This document shows, one piece after another, positions 1 through 6,507 of a stretch of DNA of 13,502 nt. Location of the stretch: NCBI GenBank assembly GCA_964639075.1, contig CAZXCB010000080.1, positions 1-13,502 on the forward strand. The letters run 5' to 3'. Below the pieces are notes generated by a model, which was given only the letters and a program-made list of their open reading frames with translations, made no database searches and had not been told where the DNA came from. Numbering within the stretch: position 1 is the first letter of the stretch; each line of letters begins with the position of its first letter. The DNA comes from JAENVU01 sp964639075. GTDB lineage: Bacteria > Actinomycetota > Acidimicrobiia > IMCC26256 > JAENVU01. The position numbers and the translations under genes are program-made.

Positions 1-782
1 CCCCGCTCGCGTCGATCACGAGCGCCCAGTCGATCTCGACCCGGACTCGGCGGGACGTCTACCGCGGGTACGCGGCGGACCTGATGACCGAGGACCTCGA
101 CGAGCTGCGCGTCGCCGAGGCAGACGCCCGTGACGCACGCCGAGCCCTCCGCGAGCGCCGCGACTCGGTCGCGCGGGCTCAGGCGGCCGTTGAGCAGGAG
201 CGCGCCCGGGTCACGACCCAGCGCCAGGTCCAGCTCGGCGCGGTCGCGACGGTGCGAGCCGAGGAAGCGCGTGAGCAGGCCGCGCTCGCGGCGGCGCGCA
301 GCCGCCGTGCCGAGTTCGAGCGCGCCGCGGCCGCGAGCCGGGTGGCGTCGGGAACGATCGAGCAGATGCTCCGGACGCGTCCGGTGTCCGGTGGCCGACC
401 GGGGACGTTGCGCATCCCGGCCGACGGTCCGCTGTCCTCACGGTTCGGCCCGCGCCTGCATCCGATCTTCCACACGATGCGGATGCACAGCGGCATCGAC
501 ATCGGAGCGGGCTACGGCGCACCCGTGCGCGCCGCGGCCGCGGGCACCGTGGTCGTCGCGGGTCCCGCGTCGGGGTACGGGAACGCGATCGTCATCGACC
601 ACGGCGGCGGCCTCGCGACGCTCTACGGACACCTGTCGCGGATCGTCGTGCGCACCGGGGCGCGCGTCGGCGCCGGGCAGCAGATCGGCGCGGTCGGCAA
701 CACCGGGAACTCGACCGGCCCCCACCTGCACTTCGAGGTGCGCGTGAACGGCACCCCCGTCGACCCCCTCGGCTACCTGTAG
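1..782 (+). CDS. M23 (LytM-type) peptidoglycan metallopeptidase with N-terminal coiled coil, 5'-truncated by the window
   Basis: This is a zinc endopeptidase that would cut peptide cross-links in the cell wall, acting outside the membrane. The frame is open to the left edge (first full codon at position 3), so the ATG at 84 is probably internal. The visible N-terminal part, roughly the first 100 residues, is rich in Ala, Arg and Glu with heptad-like spacing and looks like a long coiled coil, as in EnvC/NlpD-type activators. The C-terminal 120 residues are a full LytM domain. Numbered from the ATG at 84, the zinc motif HxxxD is H135/D139 and the HLH motif is H214-L-H216, so all metal ligands are present and the enzyme should be active. 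EnvC-like proteins of actinobacteria often follow ftsEX, but that would lie outside the window, so a division role is inference. It is convergent with the peroxiredoxin gene. Confidence 0.9.
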   Translation, partial: PLASITSAQSISTRTRRDVYRGYAADLMTEDLDELRVAEADARDARRALRERRDSVARAQAAVEQERARVTTQRQVQLGAVATVRAEEAREQAALAAARSRRAEFERAAAASRVASGTIEQMLRTRPVSGGRPGTLRIPADGPLSSRFGPRLHPIFHTMRMHSGIDIGAGYGAPVRAAAAGTVVVAGPASGYGNAIVIDHGGGLATLYGHLSRIVVRTGARVGAGQQIGAVGNTGNSTGPHLHFEVRVNGTPVDPLGYL

Positions 783-783
783 C

Positions 784-816
784 CGTCCGGCAATCGCGCA
801 GAGGCGCGAGCGGACG
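784..816. terminator. Bulged GC hairpin between convergent genes, candidate bidirectional terminator
   Basis: The 39 nt between the M23 stop and the peroxiredoxin stop contain nested inverted repeats. The outer arms are CGTCCG (784-789) and CGGACG (811-816). The inner arms are TCGCGC (794-799) and GCGCGA (804-809) around an AGAG loop. There is no T tract on either side, so intrinsic termination is not certain. The position, exactly between two converging genes, supports a terminator or an mRNA 3'-end stabiliser for both. Confidence 0.55.
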
Positions 817-821
817 AGCAG

Positions 822-1454
822 TCAAGAAGGTTGGGGGACCCAGCGGAGGTAGGGCTTCTCGGCGCGCCAGCCTTCGGGGAACTTCTCCTTGGCGGCGTCG
901 TCGGAGACGGATGCCGCGATGATGACGTCCTGGCCGGGCTTCCAGTCGACCGGCGTGGCGACGGAGAACCCTGCCGTGAGCTGGAGGGAGTCGATGACGC
1001 GGAGCAGCTCGTCGACGTTGCGGCCGGTCGTCTGGGGGTAGGTGATGATCAGCTTCACCTTCTTGTCGGGACCGACCACGAACACGGAGCGGACGGTGAC
1101 CTTCTCGTTCATGGCCGGGTGGATCATGTCGTAGAGCTCCGCGACCTTGCGCTCGGGGTCCGCGATCAGCGGGTAGTTGAGTGCGGTGCCCTTGACGTCG
1201 GCGATGTCGGGGGCCCACCCGGTGTGCGACTCGAGTGGGTCGACCGACAGGCCGATGAGCTTCACGTTGCGCGCGTCGAACTCGCCCTTGCGCTTGGCGA
1301 GCTCACCGAGCTCGGTGGTGCACACCGGGGTGAAGTCGGCCGGGTGCGAGAACAACAGTCCCCAGCTGTCACCGAGGTAGTCGTGGAAGCCGACGGTGCC
1401 TTCCGTGGTCTCCGCCGTGAAGTCGGGAGCCTCGTCGCCGAGTCGGAGCGTCAT
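822..1454 (-). CDS. 1-Cys peroxiredoxin (Prx6 subfamily, AhpC/TSA)
   Basis: This is a cytoplasmic thiol peroxidase that reduces H2O2 and organic hydroperoxides. The N-terminal thioredoxin-like AhpC/TSA domain carries the Prx6-type active site HPADFTPVCTTE, with the peroxidatic cysteine at C45 and T42 in the P-x3-T-x2-C motif (numbered from the start at 1454). A C-terminal extension of about 60 residues (VDWKPGQDVI...) is typical of the Prx6 group, and the total of 210 residues fits that family. Two ATGs are in frame, at 1460 and 1454. The GAGG at 1462-1465 is 1 nt from the first but 7 nt from the second, and MTLRLGD matches the usual N-terminus, so 1454 is chosen. Unlike most neighbours it has a leader of about 38 nt and a Shine-Dalgarno sequence. 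No reductase partner gene is adjacent. Confidence 0.95.
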   Translation of the reverse strand: MTLRLGDEAPDFTAETTEGTVGFHDYLGDSWGLLFSHPADFTPVCTTELGELAKRKGEFDARNVKLIGLSVDPLESHTGWAPDIADVKGTALNYPLIADPERKVAELYDMIHPAMNEKVTVRSVFVVGPDKKVKLIITYPQTTGRNVDELLRVIDSLQLTAGFSVATPVDWKPGQDVIIAASVSDDAAKEKFPEGWRAEKPYLRWVPQPS

Positions 1455-1461
1455 GGTCATA

Positions 1462-1465
1462 CCTC
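1462..1465 (-). promoter_or_regulatory. Shine-Dalgarno GAGG that decides the peroxiredoxin start
   Basis: On the minus strand GAGG is followed by T and ATG (1460-1458), then ACC and ATG (1454-1452). It is 7 nt from the second ATG and only 1 nt from the first, so it favours initiation at 1454. Confidence 0.6.
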
Positions 1466-1497
1466 GTTGCGCTGGGTGGGTGGTCCTCGGGTCGCGG

Positions 1498-1526
1498 AAC
1501 GTAGCGCGGGCGGACCCGAAAGTCGA
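1498..1526 (-). promoter_or_regulatory. Candidate housekeeping promoter of the peroxiredoxin gene
   Basis: On the minus strand TCGACT (+ strand 1521-1526) and TACGTT (1498-1503) are separated by exactly 17 nt. These match TTGACA at 4 of 6 positions and the actinobacterial TANNNT -10 consensus. The predicted transcription start near 1491 gives a leader of about 38 nt with the Shine-Dalgarno sequence in place. It was found by eye only. Confidence 0.5.
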
Positions 1527-1528
1527 GT

Positions 1529-1545
1529 GAAATGGTCAGGAAATG
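1529..1545 (-). repeat. Direct repeat CATTTC-N5-CATTTC next to the peroxiredoxin -35 box
   Basis: On the plus strand GAAATG occurs at 1529-1534 and again at 1540-1545, an 11-bp period or about one helical turn. It sits in a small AT-richer patch of this GC-rich window and ends 2 bp upstream of the proposed -35 element. That is where a class II type activator would bind. The cognate regulator is unknown. Confidence 0.4.
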
Positions 1546-1587
1546 TGACGTGGCGTCGGGCACGTTGCGCCGGCGCCGGCGTCGGTG

Positions 1588-1646
1588 CCGCGATCGGCCG
1601 CGATCGGACCCGCGATCGGACCCGCGATCGACCTGCGATCGGCCGC
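1588..1646. repeat. Tandem array of about 10-12-bp units centred on CGATCG
   Basis: Five CGATCG palindromes start at 1591, 1601, 1613, 1625 and 1636. They are spaced 10, 12, 12 and 11 bp apart within units close to CCGCGATCGGAC. A sixth CGATCG lies at 1678-1683. The array is in the divergent gap between the peroxiredoxin and DUF3052 genes, not in a gene. Near-helical phasing of a palindrome could be a protein-binding array, or it could be a simple slippage repeat. The rest of the 332-nt gap (1461-1792) holds only the peroxiredoxin promoter and its direct repeat at one end and the DUF3052 promoter at the other. Confidence 0.75.
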
Positions 1647-1756
1647 GCGTCGCGGCACGAGCAGGGCGCGCGTGCGGCGATCGCGGTGCCGTTCGCGTCG
1701 GCGTCGGCCCGGCGAAGTGATCGCCGCTCTCCCGCCCTCATGCGGGGCATTCCGAG

Positions 1757-1785
1757 TTGACTCCACCCTGCGGATGCGCTCGGAT
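1757..1785 (+). promoter_or_regulatory. Candidate promoter of the DUF3052-SRAP unit (leaderless type)
   Basis: TTGACT (1757-1762) and TCGGAT (1780-1785) are separated by 17 nt. TCGGAT is followed by 7 nt and the ATG at 1793, so transcription would begin at or next to the start codon. The -35 matches at 5 of 6 positions. The -10 keeps T1 and T6 but has C at position 2. Confidence 0.5.
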
Positions 1786-1792
1786 GCGGCCC

Positions 1793-2209
1793 ATGGCGGG
1801 GTACTCGGGGACGCCACTCCCCAAGAAGCTGGGCATCAAGGAGGATGCGCTCGTCGCGTTGCTGGCATCGCCCCCCGGCTTCGAACGGGTGTTGCGGCCG
1901 TTGCCCGACGGAGTCGAGATCCGTAACCAGGCGCGCGGCCGCTTCGACGTCATCGTGTTCTTCGCGACTCGTGAACGCGAGCTGGCGCGGCGGTTCCCGG
2001 TCATGGCGCGCGCGCTGCAGCCCGACGGCGGGCTCTGGGTCGCGTGGCCGAAGAAGAAGAGCTGCGTCGCGACCGACCTCACCTTCGACCCCGTGCAGGA
2101 GATCGGTCTCGAGGCCGGCCTGGTCGACAACAAGGTGTGCGCGATCGACGACACGTGGTCGGCGCTGCGCTTCGTCCATCGGGTCGCCGATCGTCCGGGG
2201 CGTGGCTGA
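1793..2209 (+). CDS. DUF3052 family protein
   Basis: This is a 138-residue soluble protein of the DUF3052 family, which is widespread in actinobacteria and has no established biochemical role that I can cite. The family hallmarks are all visible: AGYSGTPLPKKLGIK at the N-terminus, a central hydrophobic strand DVIVFF, GGLWVAWPKK, and then VATDLT and GLVDNKVCAIDDTWSALRFV near the C-terminus. In-frame ATGs also exist at 1757 and 1784. The start at 1793 is preferred because homologues begin with AGYSGTPL within a few residues of Met and because it sits 7 nt after the -10-like box. The SRAP gene follows after only 3 nt, so the two are probably co-transcribed. I assign no function. Confidence 0.88.
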   Translation: MAGYSGTPLPKKLGIKEDALVALLASPPGFERVLRPLPDGVEIRNQARGRFDVIVFFATRERELARRFPVMARALQPDGGLWVAWPKKKSCVATDLTFDPVQEIGLEAGLVDNKVCAIDDTWSALRFVHRVADRPGRG

Positions 2210-2212
2210 CCG

Positions 2213-2917
2213 GTGTGCGGTCGGTACGTCCAGACCTCGTCCCCGACGGTGTTGGCCGAACACTTCCACGTCGACGAGATCGCGCTCGACGAGCCGGCGG
2301 CGCCGAGCTGGAACGTCGCGCCCCGGGCCGAGGTGCTCACGATCGTCGACAAGGACGACGTGCGCCGGCTGGGCCGGATGCGGTGGGGACTCGTCCCGTC
2401 GTGGGCGGAGAGCCCGGCGATCGGCGACCGGATGATCAACGCACGAGCCGAGTCCCTGCTCGAGAAGCCGGCGTTCCGGACGGCGTTCGAGCGCCGCCGC
2501 TGCATCGTGCCCGCGGACGGCTTCTACGAGTGGGAGTCGGTACCCGGTCGGGGCAAGCAGCCGATGTACATCCACGCACGTTCGGGGGAGCCGCTCGCCT
2601 TCGCAGGGCTGTGGGAGGTGTGGCGTGACGACTCGGTGCCCGACGCGCCGTGGCTGCGAACGTGCGCGATCGTCACGACCGACTCCAACGCGACCGTCGC
2701 GCCGATCCACGACCGCATGCCGGTGATGCTGCCGACCGAGGGGTGGGATGAGTGGCTCGATCGCGACGTGCGCGATCCGGGGGCGCTCGTGAAGCTGCTT
2801 CGACCGGCGCCCGACGACCTGCTCGAGCTCTGGCCGGTCGGCACGCGCGTGAACTCCGCGCGCAACGACGACGCGACGCTCATCGAGCGCGAGGACCCGC
2901 TCACGCTGTTCCCCTGA
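2213..2917 (+). CDS. SRAP domain protein (YedK/HMCES-like, SOS response-associated peptidase)
   Basis: This protein protects abasic sites in single-stranded DNA by forming a covalent DNA-protein cross-link through the N-terminal Cys2 after Met removal. The GTG start at 2213 is fixed by the invariant MCGRY. Other conserved residues are present: N34 in SWNVAP, RWGLVPSWA (57-65), NARAE (76-80), E106 in DGFYEW, and H166 in IHDRMPV. These correspond to Cys2, the conserved Asn, Glu105 and His160 of E. coli YedK, so the active site is complete. At 234 residues it is of normal family length. It lies 3 nt after DUF3052 with no good Shine-Dalgarno sequence, suggesting translational coupling. No LexA box was recognised upstream of the pair. 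Confidence 0.95.
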   Translation: MCGRYVQTSSPTVLAEHFHVDEIALDEPAAPSWNVAPRAEVLTIVDKDDVRRLGRMRWGLVPSWAESPAIGDRMINARAESLLEKPAFRTAFERRRCIVPADGFYEWESVPGRGKQPMYIHARSGEPLAFAGLWEVWRDDSVPDAPWLRTCAIVTTDSNATVAPIHDRMPVMLPTEGWDEWLDRDVRDPGALVKLLRPAPDDLLELWPVGTRVNSARNDDATLIEREDPLTLFP

Positions 2918-2943
2918 CGGACGATCGACGCGCGCCGTAGTGT
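2914..2943 (+). promoter_or_regulatory. Candidate leaderless promoter of the mycothiol-dependent DinB-like gene
   Basis: TAGTGT (2938-2943) is a perfect TANNNT box exactly 6 nt before the ATG at 2950. A weak -35, CTGACG (2914-2919), lies 18 nt upstream and overlaps the SRAP stop codon. There is no Shine-Dalgarno sequence before the ATG. Confidence 0.5.
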
Positions 2944-2949
2944 CCGGCG

Positions 2950-3693
2950 ATGGAGCAACACGAGTATCTCGAGGCGATCGTCGCGCACGCCGGCGCGCTC
3001 GCGGTGGCGGCACGCACGGTTGGTCCGGACCATGCGGTCCCGGCGACCCCGGAGTGGTCGATGGCCAAGCTGGTCAAGCACACCGGTACGACCCACCGGT
3101 GGGCTCACGCGATCGTCCTCTCGGGCGCGTTCGCGAACCCTGGTGATCTCGACCTCGGGCTCCCGCCCGACGAGGCCGCATTGCCGGACTGGCTCGAGCA
3201 GGGCGCGGCGGCGCTCGTCACGACGTTGCGGAGCGCGGACCCGGACGCGGCCGCCTGGAGCTGGGGTCTCGACCAGCATGTGCGGTTCTGGTCTCGGCGG
3301 ATGGCCCACGAGACCGCCGTGCATCGCTGGGACGCGCAGACGGCGACCGGGAGCCCCGAGCCGTTCGCGGCCGACCTCGCGGTCGACGGCATCACGGAGC
3401 GGCTCGAGAACCTGGTGCCGTCGATGAACTTCCGACCCGACGGTGCCGCGGCCCTGGTGGGACGCGGTGAGACCGTGCACGTGCACGCGACCGATGCCGA
3501 CGGGGAGTGGTTGTTGCGCTTCGGACCCGAAGGGTTCTCGTTCACGCGCGAGCACGCGAAGGGTGATGTCGCCGTGCGCGGGCCGGCGAGCGACCTGGTG
3601 CTCTATCTCGTCGGTCGGCGCGGGCTCGACGGCCTCGAGGTCTTCGGCGACCCGAGCGTGCTCGACGCCCACGCCGGCATTCGCGCCTTCTGA
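2950..3693 (+). CDS. Maleylpyruvate isomerase / mycothiol-dependent family protein (TIGR03083-like, DinB fold)
   Basis: This is a 247-residue cytoplasmic protein of the DinB/YfiT-like metal-binding superfamily. In actinobacteria these are thought to be mycothiol-dependent transferases or isomerases. The N-terminal four-helix domain has the typical TPEWSMAKLVKHTGTTHRWA segment (33-52) and the strongly conserved RRMAHETAVHRWDAQ (116-130). Likely metal ligands are H49 or H44, E121 and H125. The C-terminal part, about 135-247, resembles the MDMPI C-terminal (SCP2-like) domain, ending in a LVLYLVGRRGLDGLEVFGD stretch. True maleylpyruvate isomerase activity cannot be claimed, because no gentisate pathway genes are nearby and most family members are uncharacterised. 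It is convergent with the LLM gene, with 7 nt between stop codons. Confidence 0.85.
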   Translation: MEQHEYLEAIVAHAGALAVAARTVGPDHAVPATPEWSMAKLVKHTGTTHRWAHAIVLSGAFANPGDLDLGLPPDEAALPDWLEQGAAALVTTLRSADPDAAAWSWGLDQHVRFWSRRMAHETAVHRWDAQTATGSPEPFAADLAVDGITERLENLVPSMNFRPDGAAALVGRGETVHVHATDADGEWLLRFGPEGFSFTREHAKGDVAVRGPASDLVLYLVGRRGLDGLEVFGDPSVLDAHAGIRAF

Positions 3694-3700
3694 ACGCGCG

Positions 3701-4669
3701 CTACCGCGGTCGTACCGTGGCGAGTGCTCGCATCGTGGTCCTCGCGGTCGAGGGGTCGGCGATGATCATCGGCGCGGGCGTCGTGATGCCGTTCTCCGCG
3801 TAGCGCAGCACGCCCTCGGCGCACTGCTCGGGTGAACCCCACACGATCAGGTCGTCGAGCACCTCGTCCGGGATCACCTCGGTCGCGCCCGCGCGGTCAC
3901 CCGAGGCCCACGCGTCCCACATCGGCCGCAGCGCGTCGCCGCGTCCGATCCATTCGTGGAAGGCCGCGTACACGGGCACGTTGAGGTACTCCGCGATCAT
4001 GCGGCGGCCGATGGCGCGGACCGTGTCGCGGTCCTCGGTCGGCAGGACGAAGATGCGCGCCGCGACCTCCTTGCCGTCACCGACGATCGGCGCGACGGTC
4101 CGGACGTCGTCGGCCGAGAGCCAGTTGACGATGGCACCGTCGGCTTCACGACCCGCGAGGCGCAGCATCCCTTCGCGAAGCGCCGCGACGAGGATCGGCG
4201 GCGGCTCGGGCAGGCGGATCCCGAGCCGGAAGCCCTTGACCGAGAACGTCTCGTAGTCCGCGGTCACCTTCTCGCCGGCGAGGGCGGCGCGCAGGAACCG
4301 GACCGTGTCCCGCACGCGCTGGTAGGGGTGCTCGAACGGGATGCCGTTCCAACGTTCGACGATGACGTTGCTCGACGAGCCGATGCCGAGGACCGCGCGC
4401 CCGGGTGCGATGTCGGCGAGGGTCGCGATCGACTGCGCGAGGAGCGCGGGGCCACGGGTGTAGACGGGAACGATCGCCTGACCGAGACGCAGCGACGGTG
4501 CCCACACCGCCGCGAGGACGAGCGGGGTGAAGGCGTCGGTGCCGTTGACCTCGGCCGACCAGACGTCGGTGAAGCCGAGGTCCTCCATCTCGACGAACCA
4601 CTCGCGGTGCTCCATGAGGGGGACACCCGCGAGCGGGATCGTGATGCCCCAACGCTGCGTGACGGTCAT
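3701..4669 (-). CDS. LLM class flavin-dependent oxidoreductase, probably F420-dependent
   Basis: This is a luciferase-like TIM-barrel enzyme of 322 residues that would use FMNH2 or, more likely in this lineage, reduced F420. Visible features are the N-terminal WGITIPLAGVPL strand, LGFTDVWSAE (31-40), an APSLRLGQAIVPVYTRGP segment, and the diagnostic GIGSSSNVIVERWNG (95-109) followed by PFEHPYQRVRDTVRFLRAALAGE. The C-terminus carries WGSPEQCAEGVLRYAENGI, usual for the family. The start ATG overlaps the upstream thioesterase stop as ATGA. A good Shine-Dalgarno sequence, AAGGAG (+ strand 4677-4682), sits 7 nt before it inside the thioesterase gene. Pairing with an acyl-CoA thioesterase suggests catabolism of a lipid or steroid-like acyl-CoA, which is inference. 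The substrate is unknown. Confidence 0.9.
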   Translation of the reverse strand: MTVTQRWGITIPLAGVPLMEHREWFVEMEDLGFTDVWSAEVNGTDAFTPLVLAAVWAPSLRLGQAIVPVYTRGPALLAQSIATLADIAPGRAVLGIGSSSNVIVERWNGIPFEHPYQRVRDTVRFLRAALAGEKVTADYETFSVKGFRLGIRLPEPPPILVAALREGMLRLAGREADGAIVNWLSADDVRTVAPIVGDGKEVAARIFVLPTEDRDTVRAIGRRMIAEYLNVPVYAAFHEWIGRGDALRPMWDAWASGDRAGATEVIPDEVLDDLIVWGSPEQCAEGVLRYAENGITTPAPMIIADPSTARTTMRALATVRPR

Positions 4670-5487
4670 CCGCGGTCTCCTTCACTCGGTTCGTCGCGCC
4701 ACGCGCGCACGATGGTCGACTGGCTCGCCGTGCCGAGCAGTGTGCCGTCCTCGGTCCAGAGGTGCACGAGCCCGTGGCCGAAGCCGTCGGCGATCGCGTG
4801 GACCCTCACGTCGGCGAGGATCCACTCGGTCTGGGCCCGGCTCGCGACGCGCAGCGTGTTGTCGAGGCTGTTGCCGCCGGCGCGCGCGCCGAGCGCCTGT
4901 GAGATCCCGAACGGCACGTAGTCGCCGACGATGGCGAGCGTGGCCGGGGTGAGCTCCACGAGCCCGGGGAGGTGGACCCAGAGCGCGCACCGCCCGACGC
5001 CGGGCGTCCCGTCGAGCGCCTCGAACGGGCGAGCGTCGGCCATGCGCATGTCGACGCGGTCCATGATGGACCCCTCGTGCCGCATGAGGAGCTCCCGGGG
5101 CGGACACTCGAGCGGGGGTGGCACGACCGGGATCTCGGCCCACTGGCCCGAGAGGGGCACCTCGCGCCGCCCGAGCGCCGCGTTCACCGTCAGGATCTCG
5201 TCGCCGTCGACGGTCGCGATCGCCCGCGCCTGGGAGATCGGGCGCCCGCGGACGACCACGGTCACCTGGATCTCGACGACCGACGGTGGCCGCGCGTAGG
5301 AGAGGTACTGCGCCGTGGCCCACACGAGGGGTCGGCCGGTGCACCGCTCGATCGCCTCGATGCAGGCGCCGAGCCCGCAGCCGCCGAAGAGCGCGCCGAG
5401 GCCCGAGCACAGCGACGGCACGACCGGCATGGTCCAGTGCCGCGGATCGTCGGTCGGGGCCAACCCGTAGAAGGCGAGTGCGTCCAT
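4666..5487 (-). CDS. Acyl-CoA thioesterase-like protein, double hotdog (TesB/4HBT_3 type)
   Basis: This 273-residue protein has the two-hotdog layout of TesB-like thioesterases, which hydrolyse acyl-CoA to free acid and CoA. The N-terminal half has the GGCGLGACIEAIERCTGRPLV helix region followed by AQYLSYARPPSVVEIQV. The C-terminal half has GNSLDNTLRV with D209, and later HGLVHLWTEDGTLLGTASQSTIVR with Q256. These sit where the catalytic Asp and Gln of E. coli TesB are expected. The middle Thr/Ser partner is not clear to me. It is the first gene of an operon whose second gene, the LLM oxidoreductase, starts within its stop codon. The ATG at 5487 follows a TANNNT box by 7 nt, so the transcript is probably leaderless. 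Confidence 0.85.
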   Translation of the reverse strand: MDALAFYGLAPTDDPRHWTMPVVPSLCSGLGALFGGCGLGACIEAIERCTGRPLVWATAQYLSYARPPSVVEIQVTVVVRGRPISQARAIATVDGDEILTVNAALGRREVPLSGQWAEIPVVPPPLECPPRELLMRHEGSIMDRVDMRMADARPFEALDGTPGVGRCALWVHLPGLVELTPATLAIVGDYVPFGISQALGARAGGNSLDNTLRVASRAQTEWILADVRVHAIADGFGHGLVHLWTEDGTLLGTASQSTIVRAWRDEPSEGDRG

Positions 5488-5494
5488 CGCCCGG

Positions 5495-5500
5495 AACCTA
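5495..5500 (-). promoter_or_regulatory. -10 box TAGGTT of the thioesterase-LLM operon (leaderless type)
   Basis: On the minus strand TAGGTT is followed by 7 nt and the ATG at 5487, with no Shine-Dalgarno sequence between. I saw no convincing -35 element. The 134-nt gap from here to the divergent pirin gene shows nothing else clear except a weak GAATCT (5588-5593) that could serve pirin. Confidence 0.45.
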
Positions 5501-5621
5501 CATGTCGGCGCCTTCGCTCGATCGTGGCCGGCGCGTGCCCACCGGGATGCTCCGGCGCGGCTCGCCTCCGCTCCGCTCCGGCTCGGGGAATCTGGACCGG
5601 TGGAACGCCGTTGAGGCGCGC

Positions 5622-6461
5622 ATGACCACTCCCCGCACCGTCACCGCCACGATCACGGCGGGCCGTGCCGTCGAGGGCGCGGGGTTCCCCGTGCGCCGAC
5701 CGTTCCCGACGCCCCGGCTCGCGCAGGTCGACCCGTTCCTCCTCCTCGACGAGATGGGCCCGGAGGAGCTCGCGCCCGGTGAGGCCAAGGGAGCGCCCGA
5801 CCATCCCCATCGCGGCTTCGAGACCGTCACGTACATGTTGAGCGGTGCGGTGGAGCACGAGGACTCCGCCGGGAACGCCGGGCGCATCGGCCCGGGCGCG
5901 GTCCAGTGGATGACCGCGGGGGCGGGGGTCATCCACTCGGAAGAGCCGGCGCGTGAGATGCGGACCGACGGCGGTCGCCAGCACGGGTTCCAGCTGTGGG
6001 TGAACCTGCCCGCGTCGCAGAAGCTGGTCGCGCCGCGCTACCAGGAGTTCCTCGCGTCGGAGATCCCCGAGGTCCGCCGCGACGGCGTCAGCGTCCGGGT
6101 GATCTCGGGCGCGTTCGAGGGAACGAGCGGTCCGGTCGAGACCCACTCGCCGGTCGGCTACCTGCACGTGAGCCTCGAGCCCGGCGCGTCGGTGACGGTG
6201 GACGCGCCCTCCGACCAGACCGCGCTCGTCTACACGTTCGCCGGCGAGGGCGACGGCACGCTGCGGCTCCACGGCGACGACGGCGACGCCGTCGTGATCG
6301 CGAACTCGGGCACCGCGCGTAGCGAGCACCTCGTGCTGACGGGCGCGCCGCTGGGCGAGCCGATCGCGCGGTACGGCCCGTTCGTGATGAACACGCGCGA
6401 CGAGATCGAGCAGGCGATCGACGATTATCGCTCCGGGCGCTTCGGCGCCATCGCGCGCTGA
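5622..6461 (+). CDS. Pirin family protein (bicupin metalloprotein)
   Basis: This is a cytoplasmic bicupin of 279 residues. Family members bind one metal in the N-terminal cupin, and some have quercetin 2,3-dioxygenase activity. The metal ligands are all present: H61 and H63 in DHPHRGFETVTYM, and H105 and E107 in GAGVIHSEE. The N-terminal signature VDPFLLLDEMGP (36-47) and the C-terminal GPFVMNTRDEIEQAIDDYRSGRFG are typical. The open frame continues upstream to 5118, but that part is antisense to the thioesterase. The ATG at 5622 gives the family N-terminus with no extension. No Shine-Dalgarno sequence and no TANNNT box at 6-8 nt are seen, so its promoter is the least clear here. The lactonase gene follows after 46 nt. 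Confidence 0.93.
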   Translation: MTTPRTVTATITAGRAVEGAGFPVRRPFPTPRLAQVDPFLLLDEMGPEELAPGEAKGAPDHPHRGFETVTYMLSGAVEHEDSAGNAGRIGPGAVQWMTAGAGVIHSEEPAREMRTDGGRQHGFQLWVNLPASQKLVAPRYQEFLASEIPEVRRDGVSVRVISGAFEGTSGPVETHSPVGYLHVSLEPGASVTVDAPSDQTALVYTFAGEGDGTLRLHGDDGDAVVIANSGTARSEHLVLTGAPLGEPIARYGPFVMNTRDEIEQAIDDYRSGRFGAIAR

Positions 6462-6495
6462 ACACCGGTCCGGCCGACGCGTCGGAGCTCCGTGC

Positions 6496-6501
6496 GATAC
6501 T
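6496..6501 (+). promoter_or_regulatory. -10-like box GATACT before the SMP-30 gene
   Basis: GATACT lies exactly 6 nt before the ATG at 6508, the same geometry as the other leaderless candidates. It keeps A2 and T6 of TANNNT but lacks T1. No -35 or Shine-Dalgarno sequence is evident, so read-through from pirin is also possible. Confidence 0.35.
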
Positions 6502-6507
6502 CCCGCG

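Noticed and set aside
1588..1646. CRISPR array
   Set aside because: Repeat units are only 10-12 bp without unique spacers, and no cas genes are nearby.
1457..3672. Minus-strand open frames antisense to DUF3052, SRAP and the DinB-like gene
   Set aside because: The opposite strand encodes well-recognised proteins with intact motifs; these frames show only low-complexity composition.
5118..5621. N-terminal extension of pirin
   Set aside because: This part is antisense to the thioesterase coding region and Arg-rich. Pirins begin close to the ATG at 5622.
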